Assembly: GCA_029259995.1 (NCBI GenBank) | Contig: JAJDEC010000106.1 | Span: 1-6,731 of the forward strand | Origin: Phycisphaerae bacterium | GTDB taxonomy: Bacteria; Planctomycetota; Phycisphaerae; UBA1845; UTPLA1 | Reading direction: 5' to 3' | Length of the DNA: 6,731 bases | Part shown: piece by piece, positions 1 to 5,384 of the stretch | Position numbering within the stretch: the stretch's first letter is position 1 | Layout of the letters: each line of letters starts with the position of its first letter | Notes under the pieces: model-generated | Seen by the model: only the letters and a program-made list of their open reading frames with translations | What the model was told of the DNA's origin: nothing | The model's database searches: none | Program-made: the position numbers and the translations under genes

Positions 1-291
1 GCGTTCGCCTTCGTGCCGATCCTGTTGGGCGCCAACATTCTTCGGCTCGTTGTGTGGTTAAACATGGCCTGGTGGCGCGGCAACCAGATCGCCGATTCCG
101 TACCGCGAGATGTTTCCGCGGCGGCGGCGTTGATCGCGGCGTTCCTGGCATTTGTCCTGCTTGCCGGGTTGCTCCAGAGTGGATCGCGCCTGGCGAGGTT
201 GTTCTACGTTGACGATGCAGACAGCGAGACGTCTCCGACACTGATATCCGACGCCGAGCAATCGCCGGAACCGGAAGCGAGGACTCAATGA
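1..291 (+). CDS. Exosortase-family membrane protein, C-terminal fragment
   Basis: This frame is open from the window edge (GCG at base 1) to TGA at 289-291, so only the last 96 residues are seen. The visible part opens with a hydrophobic stretch containing a P-x5-N-x2-R motif (P6, N12, R15 of the fragment). That is how exosortases present their catalytic arginine. A second membrane helix follows at about residues 39-57, then an acidic soluble tail. Exosortases are integral membrane transpeptidase-like enzymes that recognise C-terminal sorting signals (PEP-CTERM and variants), using a Cys/Arg/His triad. The Cys would lie upstream of the window. At the spacing where I expect the His (about 21 residues after the Arg) the sequence has VPRD, so Arg stands in place of His. 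The next gene is EpsI-like and overlaps by ATGA, which strongly supports the family call and implies translational coupling. The alternative is an unrelated multi-pass membrane protein. Confidence 0.62.
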   Translation, partial: AFAFVPILLGANILRLVVWLNMAWWRGNQIADSVPRDVSAAAALIAAFLAFVLLAGLLQSGSRLARLFYVDDADSETSPTLISDAEQSPEPEARTQ

Positions 292-1073
292 GTGCCATGC
301 GTCTCTTCGGTAACAAGTGGTACGTCTTCGGGGCCGCGGCGCTGATCGGCGCGGCGCTGTTCATGCAGAGTTCGAGTGACGCGATCGCGCAGTCACTTCA
401 GAAACGGCTCGTGTCGATTCGCAAACCCCTTGTGAACCTCGATCGGCGCGTTCTCGACGCCCACTTTCGATTCATGCAGGATGTCTCGATGGGCGGAATC
501 AATACGGTCGAAACGGATGAATTTGTCGAGTGGGCCTTTTATCCTGTCGTGGAAAAGCTGGCCGGCGTCGAGACCGTCATACTCCAAGTGTATTACTATT
601 CGAACGACGGCCACACGCCCAGAATTCCGCATACTCCGGAAGTCTGCTATCGGCAGCACGGCAATGAAGTCGCCATCATGGGCAATACGTCGTTGCGTGT
701 GCCGATGCCCGACGGGACGGAGCAGGAGATCCCCGTCAAGTACCTGAAGATCCGGCAGGACTTTCAGGGGCGTCAGCAGGACGGCTGCGTCATGTACACG
801 TTCTGTGTGAATGGCGAATTCCTGCACGATCGAGAACTCGCACGCATCAAGATGGCGATGCCGTGGAATCGCGCGATTTACTTTGCAAAAATCGAATGCC
901 TCGCGTCTGTACCGAGAGACGGCGATTTCGAAAAGGCCGTCGAGGCGGCCCGATGCATGTTGACGGATGCGATTCCGGAAATCGTTGCCGGGCATCTGCC
1001 GAAAGACGCGGATCTCAAGGCTGCCGTGGCTGCGACGTCGATCGGCGGCGCAGAATCAGAAGCAGACCGATGA
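288..1073 (+). CDS. EpsI-like exosortase-associated protein (DUF3485 family)
   Basis: This 261-residue protein has one N-terminal membrane segment (about residues 12-27), probably a signal anchor that leaves the rest outside the cytoplasmic membrane. The core carries the EpsI signature: a strand ending in VYYYSNDGHT, then HTPEVCY with H115, E118 and C120. Compare the family's H-x-PEVCY/L pattern. EpsI proteins accompany exosortases in exopolysaccharide and protein-sorting loci, either as separate genes or fused to the exosortase C-terminus. Their chemistry is not settled, though the conserved His and Cys suggest a catalytic or processing role. The start ATG at 288 overlaps the stop of the exosortase-like gene (ATGA). 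A second ATG at 297 would remove only three residues and is an equally possible start. The 3' end overlaps the convergent secreted-protein gene by 59 bp. The C-terminal 40 residues are Ala-rich and look poorly conserved. Confidence 0.82.
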   Translation: MSAMRLFGNKWYVFGAAALIGAALFMQSSSDAIAQSLQKRLVSIRKPLVNLDRRVLDAHFRFMQDVSMGGINTVETDEFVEWAFYPVVEKLAGVETVILQVYYYSNDGHTPRIPHTPEVCYRQHGNEVAIMGNTSLRVPMPDGTEQEIPVKYLKIRQDFQGRQQDGCVMYTFCVNGEFLHDRELARIKMAMPWNRAIYFAKIECLASVPRDGDFEKAVEAARCMLTDAIPEIVAGHLPKDADLKAAVAATSIGGAESEADR

Positions 1074-1605
1074 GCGCCGAAACGACGATCGGGGGCAGGG
1101 CGATCGTCATCCATCCTTCCCTTTCAAACGTCGGGACGCTGTCGATTTCGATGACACGACCATCCGCGAGCGTGACGGCGGCCGTCGTCAACCCCGGCTT
1201 GCCGCCGCTGGACGAGCCCGTGACCTGAAGGACCAGGGAGCGGCCGGCGCGGATCGCATCGGCGTCGCTCTTCGCCCAGGCTTTCATTTCCGAATGGGAA
1301 TCCTCGTATTGCCATGAGTCCGGCACGACAATGTCGTAAGTCTTGTAGGTCGGGATCCGGATACGCACGATCGGGGCCGCAGATTCGTTGATGATCCGCC
1401 AAGTGAGCATCCGCGTTTCGTATTCCGACTCGATCGTGATTCCCTCGGCGGATCGTGTTTCTGCGGATGCTGCCGCGACAGCAAACAGCGGTACGCACAG
1501 GGCGATCCAACAGATCCGTGGAATTGACGAGATGCACCGGGGCTCGCGACGACGCCTGGGCGATCGACCGGATTGGCAGGCGTTTCGATTTAGTTTGACT
1601 GGCAT
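1015..1605 (-). CDS. Secreted protein of unknown function with signal peptide and sorting-signal-like C-terminus
   Basis: I do not recognise the family. From ATG at 1603-1605 the product is 196 residues. It has an Arg-rich n-region, a hydrophobic core (about residues 32-46) and a likely cleavage after ASA (residue 48). Residues 50-155 look like a beta-rich exported domain with alternating strands (TWRIINES, IVRIRIP, SLVLQVTG) and no Cys pair. The end is VPTF (157-160), EREGW, a helix at about 166-185, then RRR (186-188) and a short polar tail. This motif, helix and basic-cluster order is that of exosortase sorting signals; VPTF...GWM recalls the IPTL-CTERM type. It could equally be a plain C-terminal anchor. 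The frame stays open upstream to an ATG at 1767, but that extension is Arg-rich and without domain character. No strong Shine-Dalgarno precedes 1605, so the start is uncertain. It is convergent with the EpsI-like gene. Confidence 0.65.
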   Translation of the reverse strand: MPVKLNRNACQSGRSPRRRREPRCISSIPRICWIALCVPLFAVAAASAETRSAEGITIESEYETRMLTWRIINESAAPIVRIRIPTYKTYDIVVPDSWQYEDSHSEMKAWAKSDADAIRAGRSLVLQVTGSSSGGKPGLTTAAVTLADGRVIEIDSVPTFEREGWMTIALPPIVVSALIGLLLILRRRSTSQPRQP

Positions 1606-2171
1606 TCGTGCAATTCCAGAGTTTTCCGTTGAGGTTGGCGCGTTGAGATTGAATTCGTCGCGGCCGATCATAACGGAAGAAGACAGGCCGCGAGAACCAG
1701 ATCGCCGCGGTCGCGCGATGCGGCTTTGTGCTTCGTACGTCGATTTTCGGATGCGTCGTCGCGGCATCCGATCACATCGTCCGATCGCGTTGGCTGGCGA
1801 CTTGGGAGAATAGAACGGGGCGGAGCGTCTGTGCTCATAAACTTGCGAGGCGTCGACATATTGGCGGTGCGCCGAGTGCTCCGGTCCTGCACGACGAAAT
1901 CAGTCGTCGCCCAGCGATCGGGAATTCGCTCGAAGCGGATCGTGGGCGACTCCAAACGAGCGTTCCGGCAGCGTCGTATCCGGAGATGCCCAACGGCGCC
2001 GTCAGTACCGCAATTTGTAGCAGTTTACACATATCGGCTTGGGTTCGAGTGGCCACAACGCGTTTTTCGGTAAGGAGTTAGAGGGTGGCGATGTGCCGAT
2101 GCACGTTGGAGGCGCGAAGACGGCCTCGCTTGATGCGCCGCCGCGATGCATCTACGATTCCCTTCTTGTGA

Positions 2172-2210
2172 AAAAAGGCACAATCCCCCGCGGGAATCGC
2201 GGCCCTTTTT
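2172..2210 (+). terminator. Hairpin with flanking A and T runs; possible attenuator or terminator before nuoD
   Basis: AAAAAGG (2172-2178) pairs with CCTTTTT (2204-2210). Inside it TCCC (2184-2187) can pair with GGGA (2192-2195). A run of A before and T after a G+C-containing hairpin is the form of a bidirectional intrinsic terminator. It ends 37 bases before the nuoD start and no gene ends just upstream. It would therefore either stop stray transcription or act as a leader attenuator for nuoD. Pairing is imperfect in the middle, so the strength is uncertain. Confidence 0.4.
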
Positions 2211-2233
2211 ACATTGGCAGCTTCAGTTCCGAC

Positions 2234-2238
2234 AAGGG
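2234..2238 (+). promoter_or_regulatory. Ribosome binding site of nuoD
   Basis: AAGGG sits nine bases before ATG 2248. It decides the start: an in-frame ATG at 2146 would add 34 His/Arg-rich residues unlike any NuoD N-terminus. Such a long form would also have to be translated through the A/T-flanked hairpin. Confidence 0.6.
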
Positions 2239-2247
2239 TTTAACGAC

Positions 2248-3501
2248 ATGGCGACGTTGCCGGAAATTCAGCCGACGCGACTCGAGCAGGAAGACGTCGG
2301 CGGCGATGTTTGGACGCTGAACTTCGGTCCACAGCATCCCGCGACCCACACGACGTTGCGCCTCATTCTCGAGCTCGACGGCGAGACGGTTGTGAGTTGC
2401 GTACCGCACATCGGCTATCTCCACAGTGGCTTCGAGAAGCTCGGCGAGCATCTGAATTACAACCAGTACGTCGTCGTGACGGATCGGATGAATTACATCA
2501 GTCCGATGGCCAACAACATCGCATGGCACACGGCCTGCGAGAAGTTGTTCGGAATCGAGCTGACGCCGCGATGCAAGGCGATCCGTACGATCATCGCCGA
2601 GCTGGCGCGGCTTCAGGATCACTTGTTGTGCGTCGGCACGGCGGGGCTGGACCTCGGGGCGTTCACGTCGTTCCTGTATACGTTCAACGAACGCGAGTAC
2701 ATATACGACTTGTTCGAAGAAATCTGCGGGGCGCGATTTACGACGAGTTATACGCGTGTCGGTGGATTGATGTACGACATCCCCGACGAATGGCCGGGTC
2801 ACGTCAAGGCGTTTATCAAGCGCCTGCCCAACGCGATCGCCGACTTCGAGTCGCTGCTGACGCGGAATCGGATCTTTCTAGAACGAACAAAGGGTATCGG
2901 CGTTATTTCGAAGGACGACGCAATTGCCTGGAGCTGGACGGGGCCATTGGCGCGAAGCGCCGGCGTCGTTCGCGATATTCGGAAAGACGAACCTTATCTT
3001 TGTTATGCCGACAACTGGGATGGCAAGGGCTCGAGCGCCGTCGACTTCAAGGTGCCGATCGCGACGGACGGCGATGTGTACGCGCGATATCTCGTGCGCC
3101 TCGAAGAGATGCGCCAGAGCATGCATATCATCAGCCAGCTCGTGGACAATATTCCGTCGGGGCCCGTGAACGTGTTGCCGAACGACAAGGCGACGTTGCC
3201 CGACAAGCGCGAAGTGTACTTTTCGATCGAAGGATTGATTCATCACTTCGAACAGATCATGACGAATCGTGGGTTCGAGCCGCCGATCGGCGAGGCCTAC
3301 GGCGTCAACGAGACGGCGAACGGCGAGTTGGGCTTTTACCTGGCGTCGGACGGCGGGAACACGCCGTATCGCGCGCGTTGCCGGCCGCCGAGCTACATAA
3401 ACTACCAATGCTTCGACAAGCTCGTGATCGGCCACAGCATCAGCGACGTCGTCGCCGTGTTGGGCAGCCTGAACGTAATCGCGGCGGAGTTGGATCGATA
3501 G
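2248..3501 (+). CDS. nuoD: NADH-quinone oxidoreductase subunit D (complex I 49-kDa type subunit)
   Basis: The product is 417 residues, the normal size for a stand-alone NuoD not fused to NuoC. It belongs to the peripheral arm of complex I, at the cytoplasmic face of the membrane. With NuoB it forms the pocket where quinone is reduced. The family signature is NFGPQHPATHTTLRL near residues 25-39, followed by PHIGYLHSGFEKL at about 53-65. H34 (second His of HPATH) and Y83 (in RMNY) match the His and Tyr known to contact the quinone headgroup in Thermus Nqo4. The usual RMDY is RMNY here. Later blocks GTAGLDLGA, TRVGG, GVI and GELGFYLASDGG, and the ending ELDR, are also typical. The paired CxxC motifs of NiFe hydrogenase large subunits are absent, which rules out that related family. 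No other nuo gene lies in the window. etfA follows after 180 bp on the same strand. Confidence 0.97.
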   Translation: MATLPEIQPTRLEQEDVGGDVWTLNFGPQHPATHTTLRLILELDGETVVSCVPHIGYLHSGFEKLGEHLNYNQYVVVTDRMNYISPMANNIAWHTACEKLFGIELTPRCKAIRTIIAELARLQDHLLCVGTAGLDLGAFTSFLYTFNEREYIYDLFEEICGARFTTSYTRVGGLMYDIPDEWPGHVKAFIKRLPNAIADFESLLTRNRIFLERTKGIGVISKDDAIAWSWTGPLARSAGVVRDIRKDEPYLCYADNWDGKGSSAVDFKVPIATDGDVYARYLVRLEEMRQSMHIISQLVDNIPSGPVNVLPNDKATLPDKREVYFSIEGLIHHFEQIMTNRGFEPPIGEAYGVNETANGELGFYLASDGGNTPYRARCRPPSYINYQCFDKLVIGHSISDVVAVLGSLNVIAAELDR

Positions 3502-3592
3502 CATCTGCGCAGCGACCGTCAGGGCGCGGAGGGCTTGACGATAACGAATGCTGATGGCGCGATGCGTTGACGGCGGGCAAGCAAAAAGTAGA

Positions 3593-3607
3593 GTGGGCCG
3601 TGCCCAC
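3593..3607. repeat. Short perfect palindrome (REP-like) between nuoD and etfA
   Basis: GTGGGC (3593-3598) and GCCCAC (3602-3607) form a perfect 6-bp stem around a CGT loop. No T run follows, so it is not a standard terminator. GTGGGC-CGT-GCCCAC elements flanked by GTAG and CCA recur between genes in planctomycete genomes, as far as I recall. That makes a dispersed REP-type repeat the likeliest reading. In the transcript it would form a hairpin between the nuoD and etfA messages. Confidence 0.5.
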
Positions 3608-3681
3608 CAAAGCGTCGGGCGAAGACTTTTCCGCAAAATGGAGCAAGGGAAGAAAGAACCACCAAGACGACGAGACGCAAC

Positions 3682-4671
3682 ATGACGAAAGACATACTGG
3701 TTTTCATTGAGCAACGAGACGGGATGATTCTTCCGGCGGCGCTTCAGGCGCTGACGGCCGCAAAGGAATTGGCGGCGAAGACCGGCGGCAGAATCGCGGC
3801 GGCCGTGATTGGTCACAGCGTCAGTCCCGTTGTGGAACGCGTCGAAAAGTGCGGCGCTTCGGCGGTCTACATTGTCGATGCCGAGCCGTTGGCGAAGTAC
3901 AACGCCGTCACGTACGCGCGTGCCCTTGGCGATGCAGTCGCGAAGGCTGATCCGCAGATCGTCCTGCTGGCGGCTTCCTTCATGGGGCGGGACCTGAGCC
4001 CGCGCGTGGCGATTCGTACGAATTCGGGGCTCGCGACGGACTGCACGGCGTTCGAACTCGCTGACGATGGGGCGCTGAGCGCGTCGCGACCGATCTTCAA
4101 TGGTAAGGCGTTTAATCACGTTCGATTCAGCGCCGGCAATCGGCAGATGGCGAGTGTTCGCCCCAATACGTTCGGGATGCCTGATGAATCAGGCAGCGGC
4201 GCGGAGCGTGTCGAAGTCCCGTTTGCTGCGGACGCCAATGATGCGAAGTCCGTCACGAAGCAGATTGCACGAACCGGCGGCGACGAGAAGGACGTGACGG
4301 AAGCGTCGATCGTCGTGACGGGCGGGCGCAGCCTCAAGAGCGAAGAGAATTTCAAGATTATCTACGAACTCGCCCACGCGCTGGACGGCGCCGTTGGCGC
4401 GAGTCGCGCGGCGTGCGACGCCGGCTATCAGCCGCACACTCGCCAGGTTGGATTGACGGGGAAAACCGTCACGCCGCAGCTGTACGTCGCGTGCGGCGTC
4501 AGCGGCGCGATTCAGCATCTCGCGGGTATGCGAGGCAGCCGCCGCATTGTGGCGATCAACACGGACACCGAGGCGCCGATCTTCAGCGTCGCGGACTACG
4601 GCATCGTTGGCGATCTCTTCACGATCGTGCCGCTGTTGACGGACGCCGTGAAGAAGGCGAAAGCGGGCTAG
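3682..4671 (+). CDS. etfA: Electron transfer flavoprotein alpha subunit
   Basis: The product is 329 residues, normal length for EtfA. It forms a heterodimer with EtfB in the cytoplasm, carries FAD, and passes electrons from acyl-CoA dehydrogenases and similar flavoenzymes to a membrane quinone reductase. Residues 1-190 are the N-terminal domain, with the family block GRDLSPRVA at 102-110. The C-terminal FAD domain shows TGGRSLKS (213-220), VGASRAACDAGY (238-249), GLTGKTVTPQLYVACGVSGAIQHLAGM in part at 257-283, and APIFSVADYGIVGDLF (298-313). The usual GQTGK reads GLTGK here (L258). The start is ATG 3682, with only a weak GAGACG ahead of it. A 15-codon frame overlaps the start by ATGA. etfB, normally adjacent, is absent from both flanks. 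The EMO-type gene further downstream would be the natural electron acceptor. A strong terminator closes the unit. Confidence 0.96.
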   Translation: MTKDILVFIEQRDGMILPAALQALTAAKELAAKTGGRIAAAVIGHSVSPVVERVEKCGASAVYIVDAEPLAKYNAVTYARALGDAVAKADPQIVLLAASFMGRDLSPRVAIRTNSGLATDCTAFELADDGALSASRPIFNGKAFNHVRFSAGNRQMASVRPNTFGMPDESGSGAERVEVPFAADANDAKSVTKQIARTGGDEKDVTEASIVVTGGRSLKSEENFKIIYELAHALDGAVGASRAACDAGYQPHTRQVGLTGKTVTPQLYVACGVSGAIQHLAGMRGSRRIVAINTDTEAPIFSVADYGIVGDLFTIVPLLTDAVKKAKAG

Positions 4672-4709
4672 GCCGACCGACGATCGCGATTTCCCATGAA
4701 TACCATCAG

Positions 4710-4737
4710 CGCCCGCAGGATCTGCGGGCGTTTTTTT
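4710..4737 (+). terminator. Intrinsic terminator after etfA
   Basis: CGCCCGCAG (4710-4718) and CTGCGGGCG (4722-4730) form a perfect 9-bp G+C-rich stem with a GAT loop, followed directly by seven T (4731-4737). It lies 38 bases after the etfA stop, so the membrane oxidoreductase gene downstream needs its own promoter. Confidence 0.93.
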
Positions 4738-4801
4738 CATCTTCACGGGTTTGCGGGGACCGTTGACGCCTCTTGACGACGCGGCGGCTGCATTCCACAA
4801 G

Positions 4802-5009
4802 GTCCCGGTAGGGACGACATGAAGATAGCCCAGCCTGTTCTAGGCTGGGATTGCGACGAGCGTTTTCCTGCGCATTGCCGTCCCGGAGGGACGGCGTGAG
4901 CCAGGCGCGTGGCACTCATTCCGTCCCTACGGGACGGAGATCGGTAATTGGAGCCGCGTGCTCCAGCGATAGATCGCTGGGCTAATCTCATTGGATCCCT
5001 CCGGGATCC
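4802..5009. repeat. Array of short hairpins with GTCCC/GGGAC cores
   Basis: At least six inverted repeats lie within 208 bases. GTCCC/GGGAC is at 4802-4815. CCCAGCCT/AGGCTGGG is at 4829-4849. GCCGTCCC/GGGACGGC with a GGA loop is at 4877-4895. TCCGTCCC/GGGACGGA with a TAC loop is at 4920-4938. CCAGCGA/TCGCTGG is at 4963-4980. GGATCCC/GGGATCC with a TCC loop is at 4993-5009. A weaker GGAGC/GCTCC sits at 4950-4964 and shares bases with the fifth. Four of the stems share a (G/A)TCCC...GGGA(C/T) core with different outer pairs and short loops. I recall similar mixed palindrome clusters as dispersed intergenic repeats in planctomycetes and verrucomicrobia, perhaps REP/BIME-like elements moved by Y1 transposases. 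No transposase is present here. Confidence 0.75.
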
Positions 5010-5029
5010 TTCGCGGCGCACAATCCAAT

Positions 5030-5104
5030 TTCCAGAGCGAGATAAGACGTCGTCTTCCAGAGCGTGATACGCCGTCGTCTTCCAGAACGTGATAGGCCGT
5101 CGTC
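5030..5104. repeat. Three tandem copies of a 25-bp repeat
   Basis: Units lie at 5030-5054, 5055-5079 and 5080-5104 with no gaps. All begin TTCCAGA and end CGTCGTC. The first differs in the middle (GCGAGATAAGA). The second and third differ at only two positions, G/A and C/G. Because 25 is not a multiple of three, and copies abut without spacers, this is neither a coding repeat nor a CRISPR array. The block starts 20 bases after the last hairpin of the neighbouring array and probably belongs to the same composite element. Confidence 0.85.
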
Positions 5105-5192
5105 CCGCAGATCCGTGAAGAACCCTTTTGTTTCTGGTCAGTCGATTGACAACCGAATGGTGCATCGGTTTTTCCGCGCTATTCCGGCCACA

Positions 5193-5218
5193 CATGTTCC
5201 CCTTGAAGGGGGAGCATG
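5193..5218. repeat. Ten-base-pair hairpin upstream of the EMO-type gene
   Basis: CATGTTCCCC (5193-5202) pairs with GGGGAGCATG (5209-5218) through ten pairs, one of them G-U, around a six-base loop. No T run follows, so it does not look like a terminator. It lies about 170 bases before the oxidoreductase start and may be part of the repeat cluster or of the transcript leader. Confidence 0.5.
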
Positions 5219-5370
5219 GCACCCGTGTTGCTCACATTCTCAAGCTATCGGTCGTTCCTCGTGTCGAATTGCGGGGCCGCAAGTCGTTGGATACCATGGC
5301 TTTCGAGCAAAAAGACGTGGGGTCAGCGCACGCGCAGGACGAGCGACGACGCATCGTCGGCCATTCATCT

Positions 5371-5378
5371 AAGGTGAT
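5371..5378 (+). promoter_or_regulatory. Ribosome binding site of the EMO-type gene
   Basis: AAGGTGAT contains AGGTGAT, which matches the complement of the 16S rRNA 3' end. Its AAGGTG core lies eight bases before ATG 5385. An in-frame TAA at 5370-5372 leaves that ATG as the first possible one. Confidence 0.65.
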
Positions 5379-5384
5379 TCATCC

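Larger units (their letters stand above)
1606..2247. other. Gene-free divergent intergenic region
   Basis: I find no convincing gene here. The open frames on both strands are Arg-rich, overlap one another and have no recognisable domains or ribosome sites. The stretch separates the minus-strand secreted-protein gene from nuoD, so it must contain both promoters. A TATGAT hexamer on the minus strand (1667-1672) lies about 60 bases before the proposed minus-strand start, but no good -35 partner is visible. No tRNA or other structured RNA could be recognised. A GGTTCGAG at about 2043-2050 lacks the flanking stem of a tRNA T-arm. The only marked structure is the hairpin at 2172-2210, listed separately. 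Confidence 0.6.
4738..5384. other. Gene-free region with hairpin array and tandem repeats
   Basis: About 650 bases between the etfA terminator and the EMO-type gene hold no credible protein. A 159-codon minus-strand frame spans 4743-5222, but it passes straight through the hairpins and tandem repeats and is Arg/Pro/Ser-rich, as expected from a chance frame. The contents are a cluster of at least six short hairpins (4802-5009), three 25-bp direct repeats (5030-5104), a further hairpin (5193-5218) and the ribosome site of the next gene. The promoter of the EMO-type gene should lie between about 5105 and 5370. A TTGACA at 5146-5151 has no acceptable -10 at the right distance. Confidence 0.7.

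Noticed and set aside
1606..1767. N-terminal extension of the minus-strand secreted protein to ATG 1767
   Set aside because: It would put 54 mostly polar, Arg-rich residues ahead of an already long signal peptide. The ATG at 1605 is more plausible, although no ribosome site settles it.
2000..2060. tRNA suggested by GGTTCGAG
   Set aside because: The bases on either side do not pair as a T-arm and no acceptor or anticodon stem could be placed.
2146..2247. N-terminal extension of NuoD from ATG 2146
   Set aside because: The 34 extra residues are unlike NuoD, the hairpin at 2172-2210 would be inside the coding region, and ATG 2248 has a good AAGGG site.
2310..3554. Long second frame across nuoD
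   Set aside because: It is extremely Arg-rich and overlaps a clear NuoD in another frame. This is a shadow typical of G+C-rich coding DNA.
5030..5104. CRISPR array
   Set aside because: The repeats abut with no spacers and number only three, and no cas gene is present.
5146..5174. Sigma-70 promoter from TTGACA at 5146
   Set aside because: The region 17-18 bases downstream is TTTTTCC, which is not a usable -10 box.
4743..5222. 159-codon minus-strand open frame
   Set aside because: It runs through the hairpin array and the 25-bp tandem repeats, is Arg/Ser/Pro-rich, and has no domain. It is a chance frame in repeat DNA.
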